Below, piece by piece: positions 1-9,044 of a stretch of 64,000 bases of DNA (within the stretch, counting starts at the first letter, position 1; every line of letters begins with the position of its first letter). The notes beneath the pieces were generated by a model. It did not search any database. It was not told where the DNA came from and saw only the letters and a program-made list of their open reading frames with translations. Position numbers and translations under genes: made by a program. This DNA comes from Flavobacteriales bacterium (GTDB taxonomy: Bacteria; Bacteroidota; Bacteroidia; Flavobacteriales_D; Parvicellaceae). Where the stretch lies: NCBI GenBank assembly GCA_025210295.1, contig JAOASC010000048.1, forward strand, positions 248,001 to 312,000. The letters run 5' to 3'.

Positions 1-666
1 TATTGCTAACTTCGTTTTTCTCAAATACACTTCATTTTCTTCTATATCTCCATTCAAAATAGGGTTATCCAGATGAATAATCGCTTTTGAATACAGTTTT
101 AAATAATAGCCAAAAAGCGTATCCTCATGCCCATACTGCGTTAAGCGCTCATCAAATGGAATAGCAGAAAGCACCGTCCTTTCTACCAAAAAATTATTGG
201 TCATAAATGATTGATAAGGATTTTTTTGACGTTCTTCGTATGGTTTACTCTCTCTCCTTATCCCATACTTCCAACTTAGTAATTGAGCTTTTGCAGGTGC
301 TTTTGAGGGATAAACTCTTCCTCCACAAAAAACAACTGCATCCTTATTCATTCGAATTGAATCAACATAGTTTTGTATAAAGTTATCGGAAACAATTTTA
401 GAGTCACAATCCAAAAACAGTAGATAATTGGCAGTTGTATAATTTAAAAACAAATTTCTAATTTTCGCCCGACCAACGTTTTCTGCTAACTCGATATAGC
501 TATGTGATCCACTTATTTTTTGGTTAAGTAATTTATACTTCTGTTCAGAGCAATCATCTATCAATACAATATCTACAGCTTCCTCTACTTTTTTTAGTTG
601 ATTAGAAAGTGCATGAACTAATTCAGTAACATCAAAATTATATATCGGAATACAAATTGAAAGCAT
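1..666 (-). CDS. Glycosyltransferase family 2, 3'-truncated by window edge
   Basis: The minus-strand frame opens at an ATG at 664-666 and stays open to the left edge (222 codons visible, C-terminus missing). It begins LSICIPIYNFD, has VLIDDCSEQ at the sugar-nucleotide binding position and LFLDCDSKI as the DxD-like metal site, the layout of GT-A fold family 2 transferases. It would add a sugar to a surface glycan on the cytoplasmic face of the membrane. It is last in a minus-strand set with a GT4 enzyme and a methyltransferase, with 12 bp to the upstream gene, consistent with one polysaccharide operon. Donor and acceptor cannot be told from sequence. Confidence 0.85.
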   Translation of the reverse strand, partial: MLSICIPIYNFDVTELVHALSNQLKKVEEAVDIVLIDDCSEQKYKLLNQKISGSHSYIELAENVGRAKIRNLFLNYTTANYLLFLDCDSKIVSDNFIQNYVDSIRMNKDAVVFCGGRVYPSKAPAKAQLLSWKYGIRRESKPYEERQKNPYQSFMTNNFLVERTVLSAIPFDERLTQYGHEDTLFGYYLKLYSKAIIHLDNPILNGDIEENEVYLRKTKLAI

Positions 667-678
667 CAATTCTTGTCG

Positions 679-1416
679 TTATTTTTTTATCGCTTTGAGC
701 ACAACTTCTGTAACCAATCCTTTTTTATGCTCCTGAGGTTCTTCAAAAGCTAGCACCTCAACCATAAAGCCTTGTTGTACTAATCGCCCTTTTAAGCCCT
801 CAACAGAATAAATTCTTACATGATCATCTTGACCAAAGTGTTCCAACCTTCCGGCTTTGCTTGTAATCGTGTAATCTTCGTAGATCTCTCCCGTTTTAAA
901 TGGGGTTTGAATAAAACATACCCCATTGGGTTTTAAGATGCGATACAACTCCCCCATTGCCTGTTCATCTTTAATGATATGTTCCAAAACATGATAACAA
1001 ATAATGATGTCATATTGTTGATCAGCTTCTTCGATTGCTTCAATATTTAATCGTTTATCAGCATCAAACTCTCCTTCATAATCAGTAGTAATATAGCTTC
1101 CTATTTCAAGGCTATTTAACTTTCGTCGAAGCCCTTTTGGAGGAGAAAAGTGTAAGACTTTCTTCCTATCTAAGTTCGTTTCACACTCCAGCAATTCTAC
1201 TAATCTTCTAGTACGTGGCAACGATCCACAATTGGGACAAAGCAGGTCATTGTTATCTAATTGAATAAACTTTGAAAAACTTTGATCACAAACAGTACAA
1301 GTAACGTTATTACCTCTGTAGGATAAAGCCACAAGCCCTCTCAATTTATCTTCATGTTTTTTGATGAACTGTTTAGGGATAAGCTGCTTTGCTATTTTTT
1401 TTACCTTTTCGTACAC
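679..1416 (-). CDS. Class I SAM-dependent methyltransferase with N-terminal zinc-finger-like segment
   Basis: 245 residues from a GTG start. Residues about 40-70 hold two CxxC pairs (CTVCDQ and CPNCGS), as in glycan-associated methyltransferases that carry a small zinc ribbon. A Rossmann-type methyltransferase domain follows, with IIICYHVLEHI as the motif that marks this class and LYRILKPNGVCFIQTPF downstream. It sits 14 bp after a GT4 gene and 12 bp before a GT2 gene, so it probably methylates a sugar or lipid-linked intermediate of a surface glycan. Substrate is inference; the fold is well supported. Confidence 0.8.
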   Translation of the reverse strand: MYEKVKKIAKQLIPKQFIKKHEDKLRGLVALSYRGNNVTCTVCDQSFSKFIQLDNNDLLCPNCGSLPRTRRLVELLECETNLDRKKVLHFSPPKGLRRKLNSLEIGSYITTDYEGEFDADKRLNIEAIEEADQQYDIIICYHVLEHIIKDEQAMGELYRILKPNGVCFIQTPFKTGEIYEDYTITSKAGRLEHFGQDDHVRIYSVEGLKGRLVQQGFMVEVLAFEEPQEHKKGLVTEVVLKAIKK

Positions 1417-1430
1417 GCGTTCTATTATTC

Positions 1431-2546
1431 TTAATCAATAAAAGTAGTATAAATTTCTTTTACAGGCTGAACTTCATTCTCCCAATTTAACTCCTCTACT
1501 CCTTTTAATCCGTTTCTAGCGAAAACTTTTACCTGCTCTTGATCTTGCAAGGCAGCATTTAAACCTTCCAAAATTGTATGCGGGGTATGGTCTTTAATGA
1601 CCACTCCAACGTTATAAGTATGAATAATGTTGGCTACTTCTTTTAAATTACTTGCAACAATTGGAATACCAGCTTTCATATAATCAAAAATCTTGTTGGG
1701 CAAACTAAAACGATAATTGATATTCGTATCTTTATCTAAGGTAACTCCAACATCAGCATTCAACGTATATTGCATCATTTCAGGGTAGGGAACTCTACCA
1801 ACAAAAACTACCTTATTTTGCAAATCAGCTTGACGAGCTCTTCGTTTTAAGTCCTCAATAACGTCTCCTGTTCCTACAATATACAATACATAATCATCAG
1901 AAAGTGCCACTGCCTCCAATAGCTCTTCAGCACCTCGATCTACATTTATTCCAGCTCCTTGAAGAATGATTATTCTTTTGTCGTTAGGCATCTTTAAGTC
2001 TAACCTGGTTTTAACTTTCTCTATTGTTTGTTGAAGTGGTAGATTCCTAACAATTTTTAATTTTTTACCATAATCTTTTTCATACAAATCTGCGATAGAT
2101 TGGTTGACTGTGAAAATGATTTCTAGCTTTGGAAAAATAAAACGTTCTATAGCGGCCCATACTTTTTTTGCTGCTCTTCCTTGAATCTCAGGAACTCCTA
2201 AAAAATACTCATGGCTGTCGTAAACCAGTTTTTTTCCTCTTATTTTAGCCGCCAAATAATTCGCCAACAGAGTATCCAAATCATTCGCATGATAGATGTC
2301 AACTTTCTTAAACAGTAACACGATAAACAGGCGTAAATTAAAAAAAGCATAAAACAATGCTCCCTTCTTAAAAAACAAACGCATTCTTTTCGTCTTGTAG
2401 TCACGTTTTAACGGCTGGCTATCCGGTAATAAACGTCCAATCAATTCAACTTCGAACCCCATCTGAGACAACGTTGTACACATCTTGTTTACCCGTTGAT
2501 CAAACGATAAATCATTGGTAACTGAAACGACTACTTTTTTAGGCAT
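1431..2546 (-). CDS. Glycosyltransferase family 4 (GT-B fold)
   Basis: 371 residues from an ATG. The N-terminal half has the acceptor-side pattern VDIYHANDLDTLL and KLVYDSHEYF; the C-terminal half has the nucleotide-sugar domain with IILQGAGINVDRGAEELLEA, YIVGTGD and the retaining-GT pattern FSLPNKIFDYMKAGIPIVAS. This is a GT4-type glycosyltransferase acting at the inner membrane in surface glycan synthesis. It is first in the minus-strand set GT4, methyltransferase, GT2. A matching -7 promoter element lies only 7 nt upstream of the ATG. Confidence 0.85.
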   Translation of the reverse strand: MPKKVVVSVTNDLSFDQRVNKMCTTLSQMGFEVELIGRLLPDSQPLKRDYKTKRMRLFFKKGALFYAFFNLRLFIVLLFKKVDIYHANDLDTLLANYLAAKIRGKKLVYDSHEYFLGVPEIQGRAAKKVWAAIERFIFPKLEIIFTVNQSIADLYEKDYGKKLKIVRNLPLQQTIEKVKTRLDLKMPNDKRIIILQGAGINVDRGAEELLEAVALSDDYVLYIVGTGDVIEDLKRRARQADLQNKVVFVGRVPYPEMMQYTLNADVGVTLDKDTNINYRFSLPNKIFDYMKAGIPIVASNLKEVANIIHTYNVGVVIKDHTPHTILEGLNAALQDQEQVKVFARNGLKGVEELNWENEVQPVKEIYTTFID

Positions 2547-2553
2547 TGTTTAG

Positions 2554-2561
2554 CAAAGTTA
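2554..2561 (-). promoter_or_regulatory. Bacteroidota -7 promoter element for the GT4 operon
   Basis: Minus-strand TAACTTTG matches TAnnTTTG exactly. Its last base is 7 nt from the ATG of the GT4 gene, so the transcript would start at or next to the start codon. No clear -33 TTG was seen. Confidence 0.5.
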
Positions 2562-2593
2562 TAATAACGCACAACAATAATCATTTATTATCT

Positions 2594-2601
2594 TACTTTT
2601 G
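2594..2601 (+). promoter_or_regulatory. -7 promoter element for the S4-domain gene
   Basis: TACTTTTG matches TAnnTTTG and lies 18 nt upstream of the ATG at 2620. It overlaps the TTG at 2599, which argues that the upstream TTG is not the start codon. Confidence 0.5.
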
Positions 2602-2619
2602 TGTTATAAAATAAACAAC

Positions 2620-2829
2620 ATGACCACTTTTGAATTAATAGACCAAGAATACATTGAGTTGAATAAGTTATTGAAAATAGAAAACTTAGTTGAAACAGGT
2701 GGTGAAGCTAAATTTCTTATCAAAAACGGCGAAGCTATTGTAAACGATGAAGTCGAGACTCAGGTTCGTAAAAAATTACGAAAAGGAGATGTTGTTCAAT
2801 TCTTTGATGAAATTATTGAGATTATTTAA
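2620..2829 (+). CDS. S4-domain RNA-binding protein (YbcJ/YaaA-like)
   Basis: 69 residues from the ATG at 2620; a TTG seven codons upstream lies inside the promoter element and is rejected. The protein is essentially one S4 domain: LIDQEYIELNKLLKIENLV, then GGEAKFLIKNGEAIVNDE and the basic RKKLRKGDVV. Stand-alone S4 proteins of this size (YbcJ and YaaA type) bind structured RNA and are linked to ribosome assembly or quality control. It is transcribed alone, divergent from the glycan operon and convergent with the response regulator that ends at 2850. Confidence 0.85.
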   Translation: MTTFELIDQEYIELNKLLKIENLVETGGEAKFLIKNGEAIVNDEVETQVRKKLRKGDVVQFFDEIIEII

Positions 2830-2849
2830 TCTTGATTATTTCATTACTA

Positions 2850-4016
2850 TTATTTAGGATTAGCGTATCGATTGACATCAGCCCCCGTAATTTCGTCATC
2901 ACATAAAATAACCAAACGCTCTATTACGTTTCTTAGCTCTCTAATGTTCCCTGTCCAATTAACATCTTGGAGTGCAACCATACCATCTGCTGAAACAGTT
3001 TTAAGTCCCACACCTTGGTCTTCACAAATCATTCCTAAAAAATGATTCACTAACAAAGGAATATCATCTCTTCTTTCATTCAAAGACGGTACATGAATTG
3101 GAATTACATTTAAACGATGATATAAATCCTCTCTAAAATTTCCCTCTTCTATTTCTTTTCGTAAATCTTTATTCGTTGCAGCCAATACACGCACATTTAC
3201 TTTAATTTCCTTATCTCCCCCAACTCGTGTGATTTTATGCTCTTGTAAGGCTCTCAACACTTTGGCTTGAGCTGGCATACTCATGTCTCCTATCTCATCC
3301 AAGAATAACGTTCCTCCATCTGCTAACTCGAACTTCCCTTTTCGTTGTTTATGAGCTGATGTAAATGCTCCTTTTTCATGCCCAAACAATTCACTTTCTA
3401 TTAACTCTGAGGGGATTGCAGCACAGTTCACTTCGATGAATGGCATTTTCGAACGCTCACTTTTTTCATGCAACTGACGGGCTACTAATTCTTTTCCAGC
3501 ACCATTTCCACCTGTAATAAATACACGAGCATCAGTGGTAGCAACCTTATTAATCATTTGTTTAATATCTAAAACAGGAGCCGATTCACCAATAATTTCG
3601 GTGATTTTTCCTTTACTAACCTTACGCTTTAGCTTTTTTACCTCTTTTACGATTTCTTTGCGATCTAAAGCGTTTCTTAAGGTTACCAAAGTACGGTTTA
3701 GGTCCAATGGCTTTTGAATAAAATCATAAGCTCCTTTTTTGATTGCCTCAACTGCTGTCTCTACATTACCATGTCCACTAATCATGACCACAGGAGCTTC
3801 AATCCCTTTCTCGATTAATGCATCTAAAACTTCCATTCCGTCCATTTTAGGCATTTTAATATCACTTAGAATTAAATCATATTTATTAGCTAAGATCATT
3901 TCAAGACCTTGCTTACCATCTTCTGCTGTATCTACCTTAAAGTTTTCAAACTCTAAAATTTCTTTTAGTGTACTTCTAATTGGTCTTTCGTCATCTATTA
4001 CTAATATTTTCTCCAT
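2850..4016 (-). CDS. NtrC-family sigma-54 response regulator lacking a C-terminal HTH
   Basis: 388 residues. A receiver domain (residues 1-120; phospho-acceptor Asp52 in LILSDIKMPK) is followed by a sigma-54 AAA+ domain with Walker A GGNGAGKE, the sigma-54 contact loop as GAFTSA instead of the usual GAFTGA, Walker B GGTLFLDEIGD, and VNVRVLAATNKDL. The protein ends right after the AAA+ lid (NIRELRNVIERLVIL) without the Fis-type helix-turn-helix usual at the end of NtrC. It may act without sequence-specific DNA binding. No cognate kinase is adjacent. It lies 56 bp downstream of the DUF1573/OmpA-like gene on the same strand. Confidence 0.9.
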   Translation of the reverse strand: MEKILVIDDERPIRSTLKEILEFENFKVDTAEDGKQGLEMILANKYDLILSDIKMPKMDGMEVLDALIEKGIEAPVVMISGHGNVETAVEAIKKGAYDFIQKPLDLNRTLVTLRNALDRKEIVKEVKKLKRKVSKGKITEIIGESAPVLDIKQMINKVATTDARVFITGGNGAGKELVARQLHEKSERSKMPFIEVNCAAIPSELIESELFGHEKGAFTSAHKQRKGKFELADGGTLFLDEIGDMSMPAQAKVLRALQEHKITRVGGDKEIKVNVRVLAATNKDLRKEIEEGNFREDLYHRLNVIPIHVPSLNERRDDIPLLVNHFLGMICEDQGVGLKTVSADGMVALQDVNWTGNIRELRNVIERLVILCDDEITGADVNRYANPK

Positions 4017-4072
4017 AATTCAATTTATTCTAGACAGGTTTTTATCTTGTTTTAAAATTAACCATTTTTATA

Positions 4073-5680
4073 TTATCGCACAATAATCGCTTTAACATAT
4101 TGTGTCTTTTTAAAACTATCAATAGAACTTTCACCTTGAACAGGTTCTCTTACATGATGTAGTTCTTCTGTAATCATCATTCGCTGTGGATTGATACCAC
4201 GTTTGTACAATTCTCGTTCCAAATTATCTTTTAAATCTTCAACTCTAGTATATGCTAATTTTTCCTTTGTACTTAATGAAGACTTTCCTACACTACTTGC
4301 TGCTCCCTCTAATCGAATTTGAACCGCTCCTTCTGTCGTTATAAAATAAGCCAATTGATCAACAAATGCATAAAACTGTTTGGTTCTTGGATTTAGCGCT
4401 TCTGCATTTTGTCTATAAGTATACCTATATCCATTTGTTCCATTATTTTCTTTGGCTTTCACTTTATACACAGGAATAATTTTCAGGTATTGAAATTGGC
4501 GGTAAAAGAAAGGCACATAATTACGTTTATTCATCTCTGGACCAATCACTTTGACATCAATGTTTGCTTCCATTTTATCCTCCTCTAAACCTTGTTCTTT
4601 TAATACTTTTCGTAATGTTTTTAACGCGTTTTTGCCTCTTAAATTGGCAATATAGTCGTTATCAAATTTATCTGATGCATATACCCATTTAGATGCAGAA
4701 CTGATGACTTTAAGTTCAACCCACTCCTCTTTACCTTTAATTTGATTAATCAATTCATCTAAAAAAACTTGAAATGCTTGATTCGTGGTATCTATATCTC
4801 GAAGGCCACCTCTAAAATATTGAAAGTATATTGGCAAAGCCATTTGCTGGGCACTGTTAATTGGCAGCTTTCTCTCTTCTCCATCCACATTAACCAAAAA
4901 CTCAGCCAAAACATTTTCATTTAAGTCTGGTGTAGAGTACCCATCCTCGCTAATGATAGAAAGCTGTATGTATTTATCTTGCGAGGATAATTCAACTATT
5001 GGGTCTAAAAAAATGATACTTTGTTCTGGTATTCCTTGGTCGAGTAAATCTTTTTGAATGGCCTCATAACTGGCCCTCAATATTTTCTCAAAAGCATAAT
5101 CTGCCTCTGGATGGTAAATCGTGATGAGTACCTTTACATGCTTATGCATTAAGGCCACTTTTGTTGCTCTTTGAATAAATAAATGATAATCATCTGACTT
5201 CGTATTGATCTTTTTATCTACTTCTTTTTGCTTGTAGTAATAGGCTACGTTTTTTTCTTTTTGAATGGTATCTTTCTGGGCTAACATCGATTTTGCAGCT
5301 AAGGATACGGTTACCCCTTTAATGCTTAAATAACGTTTAATTTCTCGCCCTTTATTACTTTTAAGCGACACCTCAATTGACTTGTTGAACTTTCCAGGCA
5401 AACCTGTTGGATCATAAGCTACCATTAAAGATATGGTATCCCCTTTTGCAATCTCTTCTTTTGAAACTCCCATTGTAGCGCATGCGCAAGAGCTTTTGGT
5501 TTCAACAACCCTAAATTTTTCTTTTGAGGTATTGGTAAACCGAAACTCTGTGATTACCACCCCTCGTTCTTCCTCTATCAATTCAAAATCATGCAATACA
5601 CGATCAAACACAATGGTTCCTTGTTGGGCAAAAGCAACAAAAGACGGCAGGATTATCCCTATAAAAATTAAAATTTTCAT
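4073..5680 (-). CDS. Exported DUF1573 protein with OmpA-like C-terminal region
   Basis: 535 residues with an N-terminal signal peptide ending FVAFAQQG. Residues about 20-130 form an Ig-like DUF1573 domain (FDRVLHDFELIEEERG, FRFTNTSKEKFRVVETKSSC, VSLMVAYDPTGLPGKF-type pattern). The C-terminal 110 residues (VQIRLEGAASSVGKSSLSTK, then LAYTRVEDLKDNLERELYKR) resemble the OmpA peptidoglycan-binding fold, where a Gly-rich loop is followed by a long helix. It is probably a periplasmic or outer-membrane-associated protein. It is divergent from a second DUF1573-like gene at 5833. Function is unknown; the domain calls are by eye. Confidence 0.75.
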   Translation of the reverse strand: MKILIFIGIILPSFVAFAQQGTIVFDRVLHDFELIEEERGVVITEFRFTNTSKEKFRVVETKSSCACATMGVSKEEIAKGDTISLMVAYDPTGLPGKFNKSIEVSLKSNKGREIKRYLSIKGVTVSLAAKSMLAQKDTIQKEKNVAYYYKQKEVDKKINTKSDDYHLFIQRATKVALMHKHVKVLITIYHPEADYAFEKILRASYEAIQKDLLDQGIPEQSIIFLDPIVELSSQDKYIQLSIISEDGYSTPDLNENVLAEFLVNVDGEERKLPINSAQQMALPIYFQYFRGGLRDIDTTNQAFQVFLDELINQIKGKEEWVELKVISSASKWVYASDKFDNDYIANLRGKNALKTLRKVLKEQGLEEDKMEANIDVKVIGPEMNKRNYVPFFYRQFQYLKIIPVYKVKAKENNGTNGYRYTYRQNAEALNPRTKQFYAFVDQLAYFITTEGAVQIRLEGAASSVGKSSLSTKEKLAYTRVEDLKDNLERELYKRGINPQRMMITEELHHVREPVQGESSIDSFKKTQYVKAIIVR

Positions 5681-5702
5681 TTCTTTTTATCTGTTTTACG
5701 CT

Positions 5703-5710
5703 CAAATATA
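5703..5710 (-). promoter_or_regulatory. -7 promoter element for the DUF1573/OmpA-like gene
   Basis: Minus-strand TATATTTG matches TAnnTTTG; it lies 22 nt upstream of the ATG at 5680. Confidence 0.45.
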
Positions 5711-5832
5711 ACAGCAATTATGCCACTAATAGTTGCCATTTTGTTTATTAATCAAAAGTAGATTGTGAACGAAGTAGAACCTTTTATTAAATTAATCGTA
5801 AAGGAATGCGCTAAATATAAAATTCGTCGACT

Positions 5833-7248
5833 TTGAAACAACTTCTAATATTACTAATCTGCCTTTTTTTTTCAGCTCAGTTACTGGGACAAATTGCTTT
5901 TTTAAAACAACCTTATGATTATGGTTTAATCAATAGCTCTAATCAATATGTTGATGTGCCCATTAAAAATACTAGCCCTAAAAAGGTCTATATTTTCCGT
6001 GCAGATGTAGATAAACGTTTTCAAATTCATTACAGCAGTAAAACCATACTACCAGATAGTGTTATTTACGTAAGGATTCAGTTTACCCCCACTAAGAAAG
6101 GAGCTTTTTCGGAAAAGATTCCCATTCATTTTAGTTGCTATGAAGAACCTCAATCGATTAAAATAACTGGATTTACTGAAGAAATCCCGTCATCTTCAAT
6201 TGCATGCCCAAGTTTTTCTCAAGAAAACAGAAATGATGCTTTGAGTTTTAATTTCCAAGTAAAAGTGATTGATAAACAGACAAAAGAGCCCCTAGAAAAT
6301 GCTAAAGTCATGATGATAAAAGATGGTTTAATTGCTCACGAATTAACCACCAATAAAAATGGGTCTAAAACTAAAAAAGTAGATTTAGGTTTATACTATT
6401 TTGTTGCTTCAAAGCAAGGCTATCATCCGGTTGAATTTCCAAAATACATCAATCGAAAAAACAACTTTGTCTTGTTTGAACTGGAAAAAAATAAAGAAGA
6501 AATTGTGCTCAATACAACGCCACCATCAGTACCTGAAGAGGTTCTTGAAGAAGAAACACACCTAGATGATGAAGAAATTATTTTGGAAATCCCTAATGAA
6601 ACAACAGTAAATAATGAGATAGATACAGTAATTGTTAATCAACCAGAGGTGACCTCTCCACCTGCTGAAGAAAAATATCCTGAATTTCCATTGTCTGTAT
6701 ATAAACCCAACAACATTGTTTTCTTAGTTGACATTTCTTCTTCAATGAAATATACTGGGAAACTTGATTTACTAAAGGCTTCTATGATTGAAATGACCCA
6801 TCTACTAAGAGATGTTGATAACATCACCATTGTAACCTATGCCAGCCAAACAAATGTTGCAATGGAAACCACAAGCGCAGATAATAAGGACTCTATCATC
6901 AATACCATTCAACAACTACAAGCAAAAGGATTGACTGCTGGAGGAAAAGGGTTAAAACTTGCGTATTCGAAAGCTTGCGAAGCCTATATTGCTAATGGAA
7001 ACAATGAAATAATTATGGCTACAGATGGTGATTTTAATAGCGGTAGTGAGAATGTTTATAAACTCGCTAAAAAGTATAAGCTAAAAGGTGTTAAAGTCTC
7101 TGTTGTAGGTATTAAAAATAAAGATTCTCATAAAGCAAACATGAAGAAATTAGCTAATAGCGGAGGTGGTAATTACCTTAAAATAGATTCTTTTGAAGAT
7201 GCTCAAAAGCGCTTGGTAGAAGAAGTAAAAGTTAGTTCAAAACTTTAA
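5833..7248 (+). CDS. Exported DUF1573-like / VWA-domain protein
   Basis: 471 residues from a TTG start; the signal peptide (LLILLICLFFSAQLLGQ) begins right after it and no ATG is available in frame upstream, so the TTG is probably real. An N-terminal Ig-like domain (YDYGLINSSNQYVDVPIKNT) precedes a carboxypeptidase-regulatory-like domain (VIDKQTKEPLENAKVMM), an acidic linker (about residues 220-280) and a von Willebrand A domain with the MIDAS residues DISSSM, TAGGKGL and ATDGDF. VWA proteins bind metal-dependent protein ligands. It is divergent from another DUF1573 protein, suggesting a shared envelope role. Confidence 0.8.
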   Translation: MKQLLILLICLFFSAQLLGQIAFLKQPYDYGLINSSNQYVDVPIKNTSPKKVYIFRADVDKRFQIHYSSKTILPDSVIYVRIQFTPTKKGAFSEKIPIHFSCYEEPQSIKITGFTEEIPSSSIACPSFSQENRNDALSFNFQVKVIDKQTKEPLENAKVMMIKDGLIAHELTTNKNGSKTKKVDLGLYYFVASKQGYHPVEFPKYINRKNNFVLFELEKNKEEIVLNTTPPSVPEEVLEEETHLDDEEIILEIPNETTVNNEIDTVIVNQPEVTSPPAEEKYPEFPLSVYKPNNIVFLVDISSSMKYTGKLDLLKASMIEMTHLLRDVDNITIVTYASQTNVAMETTSADNKDSIINTIQQLQAKGLTAGGKGLKLAYSKACEAYIANGNNEIIMATDGDFNSGSENVYKLAKKYKLKGVKVSVVGIKNKDSHKANMKKLANSGGGNYLKIDSFEDAQKRLVEEVKVSSKL

Positions 7249-7297
7249 GTTCTTGACTTTTACTAAAAATCAAAATAATATTGTAAAAAATTTAAAA

Positions 7298-8341
7298 ATG
7301 AAAAACATAATTTACTTCCCTATAATTATAGGGCTATTAAGCTGTAGTGATCATCAAACAAAAGAAGAAAAAACACCTACAGACTATTTAACCTTATCAG
7401 GGCAAATTACCAACCTTAAAGAAAGCGATCTTATTATTAGTGACTACCAAAACACTTATTCTAAAACCATAAAACTGAATGAAGATGGTAGCTTTAGTGA
7501 TTCGCTAAAACTACCTGACTCTATTAATATTTACGCACTAAAATATGGGAATGAAGTCAGTCGATTATACCTAAAAAACAACCATAACTTATCGTTAACA
7601 TTAGATACCGATCAATTTGATGAAACACTGAAATACGAGGGGAGTATTTCCAAAGAGAATAATTATTTTGCCGCAAAAATGCTATTAGACGATCATTTTG
7701 ATTTTATGGAGTTTGTCTCAGCAAAAAATGACAATTTTGAAACAGATCTGGAAAACAAAATGAATGAAAAAGCTGCTTTATTGGCAAAGCACCCTGATAT
7801 AGACACATCATTAATTGCTTCGGAGAAAGAATCAATTCAACTTTTTGCTGAACAAATGCGCTTTTTTCATATTAACGAGGTTGAAAAAGCTAAAATATTA
7901 GACAATCTCGTTGGTAAACCATCTCCTGTCTTCGAAAACTATACTACTCCTGAAGGGGAGCTAGTTTCTTTAGATAAATTCTATGGAAAGTACACTTATA
8001 TTGATGTATGGGCTACTTGGTGTAAACCGTGTACAGCAGAGACTCCCTTTTTAAAAGAATTCATGACCACAGAAGCAGCAAAAAAAATGAATATTATAAG
8101 TCTTTCAGTTGATGAAGACAAAGCCGTTGATAAATGGAAAAAAATGATTAAAGAAGAAGAAATGAATTGGCATCAACTAAGAGCGGACTCAGCATGGAGT
8201 TCGAATTTTATTAAAGCCTACGGAATTAATTCTATTCCAAGATTTATATTATTAGATCCTAATGGAACTGTTGTAAATCCAGATGCTCCAAGGCCATCTT
8301 TTGATCAGTTTAAGCCAATGATTGATTCGTTAAACTTATAA
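7298..8341 (+). CDS. TlpA-family thioredoxin-like lipoprotein (DUF4369)
   Basis: 347 residues from the ATG at 7298; an in-frame TTG at 7253 is rejected because the lipoprotein signal peptide (MKNIIYFPIIIGLLSC) starts at the ATG. The lipobox LLSC is followed by a DUF4369-like domain (LSGQITNLKESDLIISDYQN) and a thioredoxin fold with the active site WATWCKPC and the cis-Pro loop SIPRFILLD. Such proteins are membrane-tethered thiol-disulfide reductases. The gene follows the VWA gene by about 50 bp and ends before a strong terminator. Its C-terminal half resembles the thioredoxin part of the ABC permease fusion at 11593-13854. Confidence 0.88.
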   Translation: MKNIIYFPIIIGLLSCSDHQTKEEKTPTDYLTLSGQITNLKESDLIISDYQNTYSKTIKLNEDGSFSDSLKLPDSINIYALKYGNEVSRLYLKNNHNLSLTLDTDQFDETLKYEGSISKENNYFAAKMLLDDHFDFMEFVSAKNDNFETDLENKMNEKAALLAKHPDIDTSLIASEKESIQLFAEQMRFFHINEVEKAKILDNLVGKPSPVFENYTTPEGELVSLDKFYGKYTYIDVWATWCKPCTAETPFLKEFMTTEAAKKMNIISLSVDEDKAVDKWKKMIKEEEMNWHQLRADSAWSSNFIKAYGINSIPRFILLDPNGTVVNPDAPRPSFDQFKPMIDSLNL

Positions 8342-8367
8342 TCAAACATTCATTCGAATGAAAAGGA

Positions 8368-8397
8368 GCCTAACTAAGATTTAGTTAGGCTTTTTTT
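8368..8397 (+). terminator. Rho-independent terminator after the TlpA lipoprotein gene
   Basis: A perfect 10-bp stem (GCCTAACTAA / TTAGTTAGGC) with a 3-nt loop is followed by seven T. The tail overlaps the stop codon of the convergent transglutaminase gene, so it may stop both transcripts. Confidence 0.9.
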
Positions 8398-9031
8398 ATA
8401 CCTTAAACTCTGTGATATTTTCTCCTGTATCAAAAATATGTGGATAGTGTTCTTTTAACTTCTGAATCATCAATTCTAACGGGACATCTTCAAAATATCC
8501 ATAATCATCAACATACTCCATAAATAGATCACCTTCACCATTGTATTGCTGTAAAAAAGAGTTATTCTCTCCATCAAACTCAAGCGGTTCTACATTGAAC
8601 TTCTCACACAATTTATCATTAAAAGCTGGTGACATTTTCAACCACTTCCCATTGAGGTAAACATTCACCATTCCATGAGGAGTTAACTCATTTGAACCAA
8701 ACTTTTCTGTTAACTTCTCAACAGCTATATGGTTTTTCACCTTACCTAAATGCAGCCTAGCAGGTATATCTAACGCGCGAAGACATGCAATCAATAAAAT
8801 TGATTTTTCGACACAATTCCCTTTTGTTTTTTCCCCTATTGCACTTGCTTTATAATTCTCTTTGGTAAGGCTTATACTATAAGGATCATACCACCAATCA
8901 TCACGAATTTTATTATATAAAGCTATGGCTTTCTCCTTATTAGATAACTTCTCCTCTTTATAGTCAGCCACAAGAGACTGAATAACTTTACTTTCTATAT
9001 CAAAAAAATAAGTTGAATCTAAATATTTCAT
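8396..9031 (-). CDS. Transglutaminase-like superfamily protein
   Basis: 211 residues. The transglutaminase core is visible: the nucleophile Cys in GEKTKGNCVEKSILLIACLR, then a His in LTPHGMVNVYLNGKWLKMSP followed by an acidic segment, the Cys-His-Asp layout of this superfamily. There is no signal peptide, so it acts in the cytoplasm. Family members cleave or cross-link peptides and many are of unknown substrate. It lies 13 bp downstream of gpmI on the same strand and is probably co-transcribed with it; no functional link to glycolysis is evident. Confidence 0.8.
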   Translation of the reverse strand: MKYLDSTYFFDIESKVIQSLVADYKEEKLSNKEKAIALYNKIRDDWWYDPYSISLTKENYKASAIGEKTKGNCVEKSILLIACLRALDIPARLHLGKVKNHIAVEKLTEKFGSNELTPHGMVNVYLNGKWLKMSPAFNDKLCEKFNVEPLEFDGENNSFLQQYNGEGDLFMEYVDDYGYFEDVPLELMIQKLKEHYPHIFDTGENITEFKV

Positions 9032-9044
9032 TTTTGATCATTAA

